This document shows, piece after piece, positions 48,852 to 61,200 of a stretch of DNA of 64,000 nt. The position numbers were made by a program, and so were the translations under genes. Every line of letters begins with the position of its first letter. Position 1 is the first letter of the stretch. The DNA comes from Ectocarpus siliculosus (lineage: Eukaryota; Sar; Phaeophyceae; Ectocarpales; Ectocarpaceae): NCBI GenBank assembly GCA_000310025.1, contig FN649739.1:2448364-2512363 (forward strand), read 5' to 3'. Below the pieces are notes generated by a model that was not told the origin of the DNA, did no database searches, and saw only the letters and a program-made list of their open reading frames with translations.

Positions 48852-51633
48852 GGGGCCCCAAAGGGGGGATTTTTTTTTTCCCCCCCCCCCCCCCCCCTTT
48901 TTGTCTTGGGTTTTTTTTTTTAAAAGGGGGGGGGGAAAGGCTTTTCCCCGGGGGCCTTTTTTCTCCCCAAAAAAGGGTTGGGGAAAAAATCCCCCAGGAC
49001 CCCCGGGTTTTTTTTTTGTGCCCCCCCTTGGGCCAAAGGGGGGGGTTTTGACGANNNNNNNNNNNNNNNNNNNNNNNNNNNNNNNNNNNNNNNNNNNNNN
49101 NNNNNNNNNNNNNNNNNNNNNNNNNNNNNNNNNNNNNNNNNNNNNNNNNNNNNNCCAAACCCCCCCCCCCCCCCCCCAAAAAAAAAAACCCCGGGGCCCC
49201 CAAAATGACCCCCCCCCCCCCCCCCCCCCACCTCTCACTGGGCCCCTAGAGGCGTGATATTTGTTTCGCGATCCTGCTCCGCACCTTGTCGTCATGGACT
49301 TGTAGTTGTAAACGGTGAGGGGTAACGGCTTGTCCACGGAGGCCTTGATCATCTCGATGAACGTGTTGTCGAGAACTTCCAGCAGGACCCCTGGTCGTTG
49401 ATTCGATGCATCCCATTGGCCAAGCAAGGACCATTCGATCGATCCCATTGGCCAAGCAAGGTGAACGAGTGAACGATGGATTCAGATTCGCATGCACTGC
49501 AGATAGATTATTGCATTGCTACGGTAGTACTAGTAGTATTTGTTAATGCGACCTGGCACCAGAGCCCTTGAGTTGAGAAAGAGAGCAAGGTGCTCCAGTC
49601 AGTGCATGCGAGCAGCGACGGTACAACCAACAGGACGGCCGGGAAACAAGATCACTCTTGATGGGCTTCCTCGGTGTATTGTCGAATCATGCCAACACGG
49701 ATGCACACTCAGGGGGCGAGGTATATCCACAAAAACAAAAAGAAAGTTGCCGTGGGCCCGTCACCCTTTCCTGCAGACGCGAATGCATAGCTTCCAAGTT
49801 GCGCAAACAACGGCCAGCCTTGCTGCGGACCGTGTGTCAGTCCGTGAAAAGGGCAAACCTATCAACTGCTTGATGCAAATATCAATCTCCAACCCACAGC
49901 ATTCGGCGGAGTTCTAAAAAGTATTGCTTCTGTGAGGAGTGAGGCGTATCGAGCCGGCCCTCTCAGCAAATGTGCGGCTCTTCGTAAGTCTCCTTGCGTG
50001 GAAGTGTTCTCGCAAGGCCTCCGGAAATCGGATATTGCAAAGATGCCGGTTCATGTCGCAAACGAAAAAAACTTCCTCCATCGTCGCCCGTGAGGACTAG
50101 GGGAAGGGAGTGTGCTTGCTTGGTTGGGTGTTTCGCCGGGACTGCTGCCCCGTTCCATTGCGTTGTGGTACACACGTGATTTTGTTCCGCGGTTCCGCGG
50201 AACAGCAGTCGCGTCCCGTACCAATTGTTCAAGGAAACGATGTGTCCCGCGGCACAAATGTAGTTTTGTGCCCGGTAGATAATCGAGCTTTGAAATCTGA
50301 CCAAAAAAGGGCGTGTGGAATCGTGTACACGAAGAGATGCGTTCTGAGGGAAAACTCCAGTCTCGTGCCCGGTGGATAAATCGAGGTGGAATCGTACACA
50401 ACCGACGGTAAAAAAAAGAAAATCGATCGGGATAGTAAAATATAGCAATACCAGCAACCTCATAACTCATAACGACTCGGAATATGTAATGCGGGCCCCC
50501 TTAGGGCGGATGTGTGCAGGCCGGTTTCACCCTCCCCCTAGAGTGGGTGTCTGTCGCGCGATGTCAGGCCAGCGGCGTCTTGCTTTCCTCGCGAGATTGA
50601 GCACGGACTGAACGGCACCCGTAGAAGCAAAACTTAGCTGTGTTTGTGTGGATGTATCCTGTTGTAGTCGAGGGGTCAGGGGGGCTTGTTGTGGCGGGGT
50701 GCGATGCTGCGGAACAACTGCTGCGGCGGGATATTCTACAAAGAAGAGAGGGAGATACTGGAGCCATGTGCGTAAATATTTTTTCAAGCCAACAAGGGTA
50801 GCCAGGGAGAAAACGGGCGACAACAATAATAATAATGATGCGCACGAAGCGTTGTCAGCTAAATCTCCCGCGCATGCGTATGCATATCTATGCGCAAAGC
50901 ACTGTGTATGTGATTCTGCGCATCTCCACTTTTCCCGAAAGCATTTTACAAGTACGCTGTGGCGGCGTAACTAGTCATTTTCTTCGCTTCGTTTTGAGCC
51001 TATTTAGCGTTTTGCGTGAAGTTGGAGAGGATGGCGGGGCGAACGGGCATTTCCGTGCGGACACCAACGCGTGGGTATCCCACCTACAATTAATTTACCC
51101 AGCAGCCGTGTTCGAGACAGCGGAATCATAATCATTCTCTCAACGACGGAGCGGTGGGGTTTCGGATACCCTCCGGCAGACTGCAGTACAGTGTAATCTG
51201 TAAATGTTGTTGCGCTTACATGGACTTGCTGCCTGCGTGTATGTATGCTCTTCGTTGAAACCTCCTGTAAGTTTCGTCTCAGAATCACCGAAAAAGAAAG
51301 GACGGCAAGCATGCGGCAGTGGCCCTGACTGCAACTCATCCACACGACACAACCAGGGGGTGATGCGATGACAAGCTCCGGATGGTGAGTGGGTGGAAGG
51401 AACGGAGGTGGGATGTACGCGTACTGGAACGTGGATGCGTTCCCTCTTGTTTGTTCCAAAACATCCGCCGTGTCACTGCTGCTGCTGCACTGACTCGCCC
51501 ACTCACCGTCTGCCGCTACGATGAAGTCGAAGAAGCTGACGAGTCCAACCTTAGAGGCTGGAGAGTTCGGCTGCACCCCTAGTACTCGATACCCACACTT
51601 CCCGAGCTGGGCTGCTCCCTGGGAGTTCCCCAT
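45887..51633 (-). CDS. GRASP: GRASP (Golgi reassembly and stacking protein), 6 exons
   Basis: Minus-strand exons: 51633-51507, 49390-49285, 48441-48345, 47691-47509, 47058-46955 and tentatively 46151-45887, about 293 aa with matching phases. GRASP proteins organise Golgi cisternae and unconventional secretion through two tandem PDZ-like domains. The start MGNSQG keeps Gly2 for N-myristoylation. PDZ1: YRVLGVQPNSPASKVGL, FFDFIVAADG, KPLPLTVYNYKS, then SSSWGGQGMLGVTIRF. PDZ2: RVLEVVPGSPSHIAGLQPEH, DYLLGTAERVF, PMSFYVYNTKTDE, then NVWGGEGCLGAEVGHGYLHR. The last exon is a Gly/Ala/Thr-rich tail, as the family's variable C-terminus would be; only phase and a usable acceptor (AACTCAG) support it. The intron between exons 2 and 3 contains the assembly gap. 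It is head-to-head with IFT121. Confidence 0.9.
46603..46640. repeat. (GACA)n microsatellite
   Basis: About nine tetranucleotide units, followed by GAGAGA. It lies in the last intron of the GRASP gene. Confidence 0.9.
48818..49230. other. assembly gap (N 49055-49154) with low-quality flanks
   Basis: One hundred N are bordered on both sides by runs of C, G, T and A of 7-30 bases that look like failed homopolymer base calling. The Pro/Gly/Lys-only frames here are artefacts. It lies in GRASP intron 2, and flanking exons are intact. Confidence 0.9.
49411..49460. repeat. short direct repeat
   Basis: CCCATTGGCCAAGCAAGG occurs twice about 30 bp apart, just upstream of GRASP exon 2 on the minus strand, in intron 1. 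Confidence 0.6.
50180..50400. repeat. palindrome GTTCCGCGG/TTCCGCGGAAC and direct repeat in GRASP intron 1
   Basis: A compact inverted repeat (GTTCCGCGGTTCCGCGGAAC) lies near 50187-50206. The phrase GTGCCCGGTAGATAATCGAG near 50270 recurs as GTGCCCGGTGGATAAATCGA near 50367. The rest of the 2.1-kb intron shows nothing recognisable. Confidence 0.5.
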
Positions 51634-52226
51634 GCTGCAATGCTGCTCTCTCTGCCCTCCCCGTGATCGCGGGACGCCGCCTTGGGCGATGGTGGCGCAG
51701 CAACAGCAGTGCGAGCGCCACAAGAGCGCACTCGCCTGTAGGCAAAGTTTTCTCCCTCTTGCAACGGTCGTGCTCCCCCCACCGCAGTCCCTCTCTGCTT
51801 CTCAGCCGCGGTGGCAGTGAGTGTGCTGCCTAGTCTCGGTGCTGCAGATGTGCCGCTCACAGCTTCGTTACAAGGGGCCCCACAGCTACTACAGAAAGGA
51901 GAAAACACAGTACGTACTATAGATTCTATACGAAACCCCCATGTGTAACGGTTTCCAGCATTTTTTCAAAATCTCGACCAAACGTCGCCGACAAAAAGAT
52001 CTTTGGAGGTTACTGTAGCACAACAACAACAGCCATTCTTACAAGGAAGATCCAACGTGCTGCCGGTTTATTTCCTGGCCAAGCTCTCGTTGCTAAGATT
52101 TGTTAGTTCAGAATAGAGATCTGCCCGAGTAGGAAAAGTGCATTGGGAGGGAGCTTGGAAACGAAGAAAGGGCTGGGGCGCCCGCCGACGGACAGCAGCA
52201 AAAGTGTCTTGTTCTAGGATACAGAG
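51634..52226. promoter_or_regulatory. putative bidirectional promoter, GRASP / IFT121
   Basis: Only 593 bp separate the outward-facing start codons of GRASP (-) and IFT121 (+), so both promoters and 5' UTRs must lie here. No specific box was identified; an AT-rich patch (TATAGATTCTATAC, near 51918) lies in the middle. Confidence 0.5.
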
Positions 52227-55200
52227 ATGTTCATCTACCTGAGCAAAAAGATAGCCATTCCGAATGGGACGAAACTCGACAGCTTGGCATGGAACCCTGC
52301 CCAAGGATGGATCGCGTGCGGTGGATCTAATGGCCTCACAAAGGTATCAATGACTGCGGGATGACAACGATCGATCGTCGCTTGCCACACAAGATACGCA
52401 GTACACAGCAGTGCGTGTGGGAGGTCAACGTGACAATGTGTCCTGTGTTGCTTCTCATGTAACACGCTTTCGTTGACATCACGCCAGAAACGCCCTTGAT
52501 TCAGGCCGTCGTAGCTACGCATGCGGCTGTAGCCGAACGCATTCCTTCCACTTTTGGATCTACCAAGCTCGTGGGTAGGCTGTAAGTGCGATGCAGCTCA
52601 GGTCCTTCAAACCGCATAATCTGCCACACTACTTGTAGCGCTAACATAAACAGAACATCTGGGCACTCTTCTCTTTTGCTGGCATACCTACATTGTCACT
52701 CTCCACACATTGGTGTCATCACCGCACGTGTACTGTATTCCTCGCCATTACATTTTGAGAACGTTGTCAAGCCTAGACTATATTTTCACATATGACGGAA
52801 GGAATCCACCCATGACAGTCCCCGTTGGGATGTGTTAGAAGCTGTTGGTGCCTGCCTGGTTCATAGGTTGTCTGTTTACTGCATGGCCGCACCACGTGGC
52901 ACATGCCACATAGACATCGCTGCCGTTGTGAGCCTGTTGATAACTCTCCTTCATCTCGTTCAGTCACCAAAAAGAACCGCGACTATTGTTCACGGTGGGG
53001 GAGTAGCCGGCGATAGGTTGATAAGCGCATTTCGTTCTGACACATGTTAGCGGTGCCTTGGAGACCTTCCTATGCATGCATACGTTCAAGCTAGACAATA
53101 CGGGGGGGGGGGACGATAGCCTAACGTATCGGAGGCGAGTATCCCACCAAAGCTGAAGGTGAACATAAATCGGCAGGGAGTGATGAACATGAACAGGACG
53201 GTGGACCCGGCAAACTCTAAAACTATGTACACGGGCATGCGCTCTCTGAATCGCCACGACCTTGTGCAGGTCCTAAAGCTGGACTCTGTCGGCGGAGGTG
53301 GGGCCGGGGGAGCTCCAGGAAAAGAGGTCAACGCGGAGAACGGGAGGGGAGGTGGTGCGGCAGCGGGCGGCGGCGGGGGATCCAACCTCAGCATGAACCA
53401 AACGCTAGAGGGCCACGAGGGTTCTGTGGTGGGCAACAATACTTAAACATGTAGAACATACCTCTATTCTGGTACCCCACACAGAAGGTAGATCCAGCGA
53501 ATTGATGGTACCGGGGTTTTTGTCGCACATGCCATGAATCGAGAGTTCTGTGGCTCGCTATAGTACTGGAATGGACCGTCAACTGTCAAGGTTTGCGTTC
53601 GATAGTGACATGAACCCCCAAGTCAGCAGCGTCCGGTGCGCGTTCCCGGGCAACGCTCCGTTCAAAAAAGAGCTCAAGGCGATATGGGCGGACGAGTTCT
53701 CCCAAATTGACGTTAGGAAATTTTTGAGGCACTAATGTAGGAACATGATAAGATGGTCGTTTCCCTAGGCCAGAACCAGCCGGTGAGCGTAACTCGGTGA
53801 CGGTTTCGGATTGACCAACAACTACAGGTGTGTGTCACCTGGAACGCAACGTACTCGAAGCTCACGACATGCGACGAACAGGGGTTGATCATCGTGTGGA
53901 TGCTGCACAAGGGCCTTTGGTTCGAAGAGATGATCAACAACCGACACAAGAGCGCCGTGAGGGACATGAAGGTCTGTCGGAAGGGGAGCACCACCATCGA
54001 ATCCCCAATGTTTTCCCCCGTCTGAATCGTCACACACCAGTGGATTCGAAGTGGTCTGTTGCCCAATTCGTTGAGGACGAAGTCTTCGGGAGAACCTACG
54101 GAGGAGAACATGTTCGACAACGTTTCTAGAAACGTACGGGTTTTGTATCAAACAGATAGTCAAGGATCGATACGACACCGACTCTAGGGTCTGGGAAGGC
54201 CCCATTGAATTTTAGTACCGTTGATTTAAGGCAGCGTCTTACACTAGCCGCTATTGCAATGTCTCTTGTAGCTTGTACGTCTATCCACACGCGTTGACCC
54301 TTTGTGGACCCTTGCCCTGAGCAGTGGACGAGCAACGGGCAGAAGATCTGTATCATCTACGCCGACGGGGCCGTGATCGTCGGTTCCGTCGACGGTAACA
54401 GGCTCTGGGGTAAGGAACTGGATATGGGGCTACAGAACGTGGAGTGGTCTCCCGATGGTCGCCGGTAAGTCCTAGCCTTCGCCTCAAGGCCAGGAATGTG
54501 GAAGTAGCCCCGCCGCTACACTAGAGTCTAGCCCAAACGTTGACACCAGGGTCGCCGCCGAGCTTCGCTGTCCCAGCTAGAGAAGCCATCCTGATCGACG
54601 TGCAACCGACTCTCCATCTGACGGCATATTTCTTCACCAGGATTCTCTTCGCTACGGCGGCGGGAGAAGTCCTCATCTACGACGCCCAGGGCAAGCGGTT
54701 GAGGGCCATGACCCTTCCCGAGGGAGCGGAGATCACTCCGGATTCCACCGGCGCCAACAGTCCGACCAGCGGCAGCAAAAAGAAACCGGCGTTTTTGCGA
54801 GACGAAAAGGATGACGACGACGACGACGACGATGACAACGAAGCGAAAGGCGGCGAGGGGAAAAACGGTGGACGAAAACGGGGAGAGGGGAAGAAAGGGC
54901 GCGTCATTTTCGTGGACTGGTATGACGGTGCCGAGGGACTCCTACACCCGCAAGTTCCGACGCTGTGCATTGCGCTGGATGGGGGCTTCGTGCAGCTGAG
55001 CAGGGGCGTGGACGACAATGCGGCACCACTTGTCGTGGACGCGCACATGAGAATTCGGCAGGCGAGTGCATGACATGGATTTGGAGTCGAAACGTGCGAT
55101 TTGGATACCGTTCGTTCTACGGGACAGTTAACGTCGGGTGTTCTCTTGTGGAATAGTTGCAATTTTTCGACCCTCCAAAGTCAAGTCTACGCTTGTGTAA

Positions 55201-58200
55201 TATAACATTTCTTTACCGTTTGCCCAGATTGCTTGCATCCTCCCCTCAAGCATCAGGGACGCACCAACAATCCCGCCGGTGAAGCATAACGTGGTCGAAG
55301 TCGTCGGTGTTGACCGGATTCCGCCTGAGCGCATCATTTCAAGTCACTGGCAATACCCGTGACCACTGCCCGCCTTCCATTCCTCACCGTTCCAGCGTCG
55401 TTAAACATATGGTGTGTATTTCTCTGAACGGAGAAGTATGTAGTACGAAACATGAGTTCCGTGTGATGCGATGTGAAAATGTTCCCCCTCCCAACATGAG
55501 TTGACTCATTCCCCAGGAAATTATCCCGAAATACCTCTCCAATACTACTCCAGGCCCGGTGGAACACAAACGGAACAGTGCTGGCCTTGAGTGGGGCCGC
55601 CACGGCGCATCTCAGCAAGTCCGGGCAGTCGCGAGAGCTTTCGGTTGTCAAACTCTACTCCCCCTACGGGGTACCGCTCCGCACGCTCAAGGTTGGTACG
55701 GGTATTGCTTCTCGCTTGGTTGGTTGATGAAGTCGATCCCGCACACTGGTTGGCCGATGACAGATTGGCTATCTTCGAAAGTTCTTCTGTACAAGTATTT
55801 GTGGTACATGATGAATGCACTATGTCGTTGTCGTTTGGTACTGCTTTTAACCATCCCAACGTCACTGCAACGCACAGAATCTACCTTTCGCTCACGCTTG
55901 CAAGTTTACGTTAGCGAGCGACGACCCGAGGACATGCAGTTGAATTCCCCCCAGGGCTGTCGAGTTTGTGTCAGTGGGTCTTCTATTCCTCGTGAACAAA
56001 GAAGCCAAACCCATCCAAATAACCTGAAAGCTCTTTCGATCGAATATCACGTCGGGGATGGGACCCACGACTTCGACCACCCAAGAGTTTCGAGGGTACC
56101 TGAAGATCACGCGAATTATTGTTGTGACTCGGTAGTACAAGGTGAAGAGCTTCCCCGTGTCGCTGCAGGTACATATTTCCTGGTTCCAGTTCGATGTGTT
56201 ACGATGATCACCCCAACGTGAATCGCGGCAGGTGCCGGGCAACGGCATCAGCAGCATGGCGTGGGAGGGGGGAGGATTGAGAATCGCCCTCGCTGTTGAC
56301 GCCTACATATATTTCGCCAACATTCGGTGAGCACGGCGATCTGATTCTTGTCAGGAGTGTTTGGTTCACGTACATGCGTGCACGTGCGGCACACCTTGGT
56401 ACCTTCGGCGTGGCCCCGGACAAGTGTCACCAGAACGGCAAGACGCCAGGTTTTCAATGCGACGAGAAAATCAATGTGTGCAAGAGTTGCCAGACCTGCG
56501 TCTACTGGCCTGGTGACTGGTGGATGTAAAGGTTGTCGATGACAACCTTGCCTACATTTGAGCCCCAACAGCAAGGGAGAGAGGCCTGCACCTTGTCCAC
56601 ATGGTAGAATGTTGAAATGCCAAATTGTAGCGGTTTCAGAGACCGAAGGAAGTTTTCGGCTTTTCATGTTCTTCTGGGCTTTTCCTGTTTCGGGGTGGTG
56701 AACAATCTCTGGATCTGTGTTTTTCGTACCTTGTCACGCGTGAGCTCGTAGACACGGACGCCGCGTCTAACAAGTCCGGAACAGGAGGCCTCGGACATGG
56801 GTCAGCACGGCTCTCGTTGTGAACTACCGAAACCACAAAGATGCCGTTCAAGACCACGGATAGATATACCTATGTGCGCGTGGTGTATTTCATTACATAT
56901 TGTCACAAAGGTGCCTTGTCTGACGGACAAACGCATACGTACCGCATTACAGTCCTGACTACGCTTGGGCATCGACTGCGGGCGGCGAGGTACTTGCGTA
57001 CGCTTACCAAAAGGCCGACAGGATGGACACTCAGGTATTACAATCCGACGCACCAGGTAGTCAAACACGTTAGGTAGTGTTGTTGAGGGTTGTACGGAGA
57101 CCTTTCCTATGAAATCTAGCTGAAGGCCGGCGAGGGGCGAGTCCGCCACTGTGTCACGGTATTTTTCCCGGCGATGCATTGATTTCTGAGGAAGAAGAAA
57201 GCACAGGGCCTCGTGGAAGCGAGTTCTTCCCAAAGCAGTGCTTGTTCAGGTCCGCTGTCGTATCCGGGAATCTCAACGCCCGTCCCTATCTGCATACAGG
57301 TTTGCTTCTGGGACCTAAAGGCAGGGGAGAGGCGCGTGAAGTCGCACCGAAACCTGAAGCTTATCTGTGGGGGTGGGGAGCACGTGTGCCTTGTCACAGG
57401 CCCAGACGACAGGGGAAGGTGAGCCAGACGCAAAACAGAGGACACACAGCTTCCAAGAGTAACTGCACGACAAAACTCCTTGCCACTGCTGTCGTGGTGA
57501 GAGGATTTCTAAATGCCCACACCTTGCCAAACGCATGCATACCGTAGGCCGAAAAGTTCGCGTTCGTCTGCCGGGGGACCTGGCGAACACCGGAGGTGGA
57601 CGAAAAGGCTCCGTAGAATTGCATCGAAATCGCCCCCCTGCGGTTGCCTCGTTTTCAGTTGTCGGTGCTCGTTGGTTTTCTTCTTCGATTTCGGTGCTCA
57701 CGCTTCCGCTTCAAATCCTCTTGCGGTACGTACTTCATCGTCCTCAGCTGCTGCGATAATTGCCAACTGTGGTCTCCGTTTCGCGACCCCCACGTTGCCA
57801 TCGTTTTTTTTTCTCTGCGGTGGTTTCGATTTCTCTAACGCAGGCACTCGTTGATCCTGGTGAACTCGATTGGATCCACTCTTGAGGAACGTGTCCTCCC
57901 AGCCAGAATTGCTCCCTTGAAGATGGCCATGAGTGGAGCCCACGTCGTCGTGTCAGGGGCGGCGGCGGCCTACGTCTGGCAGTACAAGAACCAGGCAAGT
58001 TGTTAACTCAGTCGCAACGGAGACCTAAATTGAGTATCTACAGACGCGTTCAAGTTGTTTTTTGGACAGTGCTTCGGCAGAACAAGACGTAACGTCGAAC
58101 TATGAGGCACCCAATGTTAGTGTATGTTGTTTTACAAGCTGGGGGGCAAACGTCTCCTACCGCGCCAATCCGCCCGACGTCCAGCAGCAGGAATAGTGCT

Positions 58201-61200
58201 AGCACTACCCCTAAAGTCCGGGACCGAAAACGGTAGAGACGTCGCTTAGCAGCTCCCGATATTTGCACAACTTTCTTGGGTGGTCCACCAGAAAGGCAAC
58301 CACAACAACACGAGATCGTCTCCTCTCGTGCACCGACAGGAAACTTCTCCCTTCCGAGACAGTGACCCCGCCACGGCAATCGCCATGGCCCTCAAGCGCA
58401 CGCCCGGTGCGGGCCGCGAGAGAGTCATTGACCCGGACAACCTGACGTCCCCCGCCTGCGCCCCGGAGGCCTACGGCGGTCCTGCGGGGGACAATGATGA
58501 AGCCAACTCCAACCCAATCACAGGTGATTGCTCGAATAGGTCAAGCTCTCCCCAGACGAGTATTGTCAACGACCACGGTGGGACTGCTGTAGACGACCTC
58601 TTGGGTGGACCCACGCCCGACCTCGATATTTTGTATCTGTCCTATCGTCGTTGCGAGAGTCACGGTCGGCATGCCCGCGTGCATGGTATCAACGCGCGTC
58701 AGGCTTTAGCGTCCGGCGTCGTGGTGCTGCCCCAGGGAGTGAAGCTAAGGCCACTTCTAACTCGATAGCAAAGTTCAGACCACAGGGAAAAGGTTATAGC
58801 ACGCTTTAACGGCATGTTGGGCCCCTTCAGGAGTCGCCGAAAGCAGAAGAGGCTAATACAGACGGCCGAGCCAGAAATCAAACCGCGGGCGCCGTCCGGT
58901 ACAATCACGACGATTGCACGGATAAGGAGGGAAGGACGATATTAAGAACCGAGCGAGTGACAATAGTTCGATGAAAAGGGAAGTCCGCCAAAGAGACACG
59001 TTAGCGAGGTGTCTCCAGTTGCCTTTGCCGCACTTTACGACACCCCCCCGGGCCACACTAACTCGCTTCTCTCCTTGTTTTGCAGCGGTGGCCGTGTCTG
59101 AGAGCTGTTTTCTTCTCGGCAGAGAGGACGGCACTATCTGCCGCTACACCCTGCCCCACATCAGCCGGGAGAACAGGTAGACCCCTCCAGACCCTAAGCG
59201 GATAACGCGACATGTAAACCCGCATGTAGAACCTTTCAGTGCATGCTGTTGTATGCTCAGTAGCTCCTTCCTGTCCATCTCGAATTTCAGCCTTTGTTGT
59301 ATAGGTGCAACAGTATTTCGTTTCGGATTCCCAGTGCTTCGGACTTCGAGTGTTCTGCGGAGCGGGCCAAATCTAGAACCTCTTATATTGCTCCAGGAAT
59401 AATATGACGCTTTGGCCTTCCTTTCCCTCCCCGAAAACGCCTGTCCAACTGAGATGCATGTTGATACCCTCTTCTGCCAACACCTTCGCCCGATACACCT
59501 CGTCTACCGTTTCGAAGTTACACGGTGCGGTCGAAGCCACAACAGATGGCGTTGAACCTCAACAGCTCTTTATTGGCGGTCATTGATGCGACCGGGGTGC
59601 TTTCCGTCCAAGACCTCGATTCCAAGGTGGGAACACCCTGTAAAGTCTCTAGGCCCTCGATATGGCTTCCCCTGATGAATATCACACTACAATAACCACT
59701 CCCTTTCCGTTTCTGTGAGGACGACAAGGGAAACCACCGTGATGCATGTTTGAATCAAGTGGTGGTTGGCTGTAGTGTATATGGTCTCGAAACGTAGTCC
59801 AACAAGTATAAATCCGACAGACGCTCTTTGAAAATAGAGAAAAACGTTGTGAAAATTGATTGAAGCTTGTGTATGGGTTCGATTGGACATACAGTACTTG
59901 TGAAATCGCGTGGGTTGCTCGGCATCCCGCGTTGTCGAGGCCGACGGTAGAGGTGGAGATGTAGGGGCGGGGATCACTGATGCCCTGTAGCATGGGGGTC
60001 GTCGCAAAACACATCAAGCCAGTGCACCGTACCTTTTGTTTCCGTGGCCCTAATGTACTTGTGGGGGCTATTGACAATGGGGGTATAACTCAACTGGGCG
60101 TTCCGATATTGCGTGACGCAGTCCCCTGGCGACACCTCGAAAGGAGCAGGAAGAGAATCATTGGACAACGGGCCTTGGGCAAGCTTGGAGAGGCGAGATA
60201 CGTGGGACATCGTATGGGCGACTGATGATCCTAGTCAGGTGAGCATCATCATCTGAAACACATTGGTTCGTGTTAAGAGCTGTTCAGGCGACGAAAGACG
60301 AGCGGGCAGCTTCGAAGCGTTGGGCCACCTTCAACGCTCAGGCTCGCCGTAGCTGCTCTGCCCGAGGCTGTGCTATTCCCTAGGGCAGGACAAACCCTAG
60401 ACTACAGTGGTTTGAATGAGCTTTATGGTTCAGCCTACATGTTTTTGCAAGCAAACAAATGTACCGATCTATTTGAGTAATCGCCTCAGCATCATGTCAC
60501 AGCAATCGTGCGTTGATGATATTTTGGTTGGCACACTCAGATTCGTGTCGCTGAAACACGCCAAGTAGTGGGAAATAACGTCATGCGGGTGTTGAGGTTG
60601 ACGCCTTGGCCACTGCCTCCAACGCTGCAGATAGAACCAAAGGTCGTCGAATGTCTCGAACTTTGACAAGTCGATTGCACCGAACAGGTGCAGCAGCAAT
60701 TCTTGAAAGGAGCAGTTCATCAGACCGGAAGTGTACCCGTGAAATTGTTCACTCGCTGCCTCCTCCACTCCTGCTGCCTCTGCTGCCTCTGCTGCTGTCC
60801 CAACATTCGCGCAGTTAGCAGCAATGGAGAAAACCAAAATGGTGGTGTTTAACAACGGGGAAGCTGAGGAGCCGGTGCCGTGTACCCGAAATCTGTGCCG
60901 GTTAGAGGGACTCGAGGCCCGAACGGTGGGCCTGGATGATATCATGGCGGCGCCCGAAAGTCCGGACAGGTGACACAACGCCAGCCCCGCATCGACTCGC
61001 AAACTAACCTCATTCGTTCGGGCAACGCATGGACTTTCACTCCGCTATGTTGTGGACCTCGAAAACGGTTGGCTGCTCCTCCGGAAACCTGAACCTACAA
61101 TAGAAACGTAATTGCACCAGGATGCGAAGTTGATTCCCATGCGCGGAAGAGACTGTTTGGGGTTGGGGGGCATCGAGCGTAACGTCTCTACTCGTGTTCC

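Noticed and set aside
48718-49448. Pro/Gly/Lys-rich frames around 48.7-49.4 kb
   Set aside because: They run through homopolymer noise and N next to a gap. The only real coding sequence there is GRASP exon 2.
53159-53446. Start of IFT121 at the ATG near 53159
   Set aside because: That frame runs into exon 2 but lacks the conserved N-terminus; the exon at 52227-52343 supplies it in phase.
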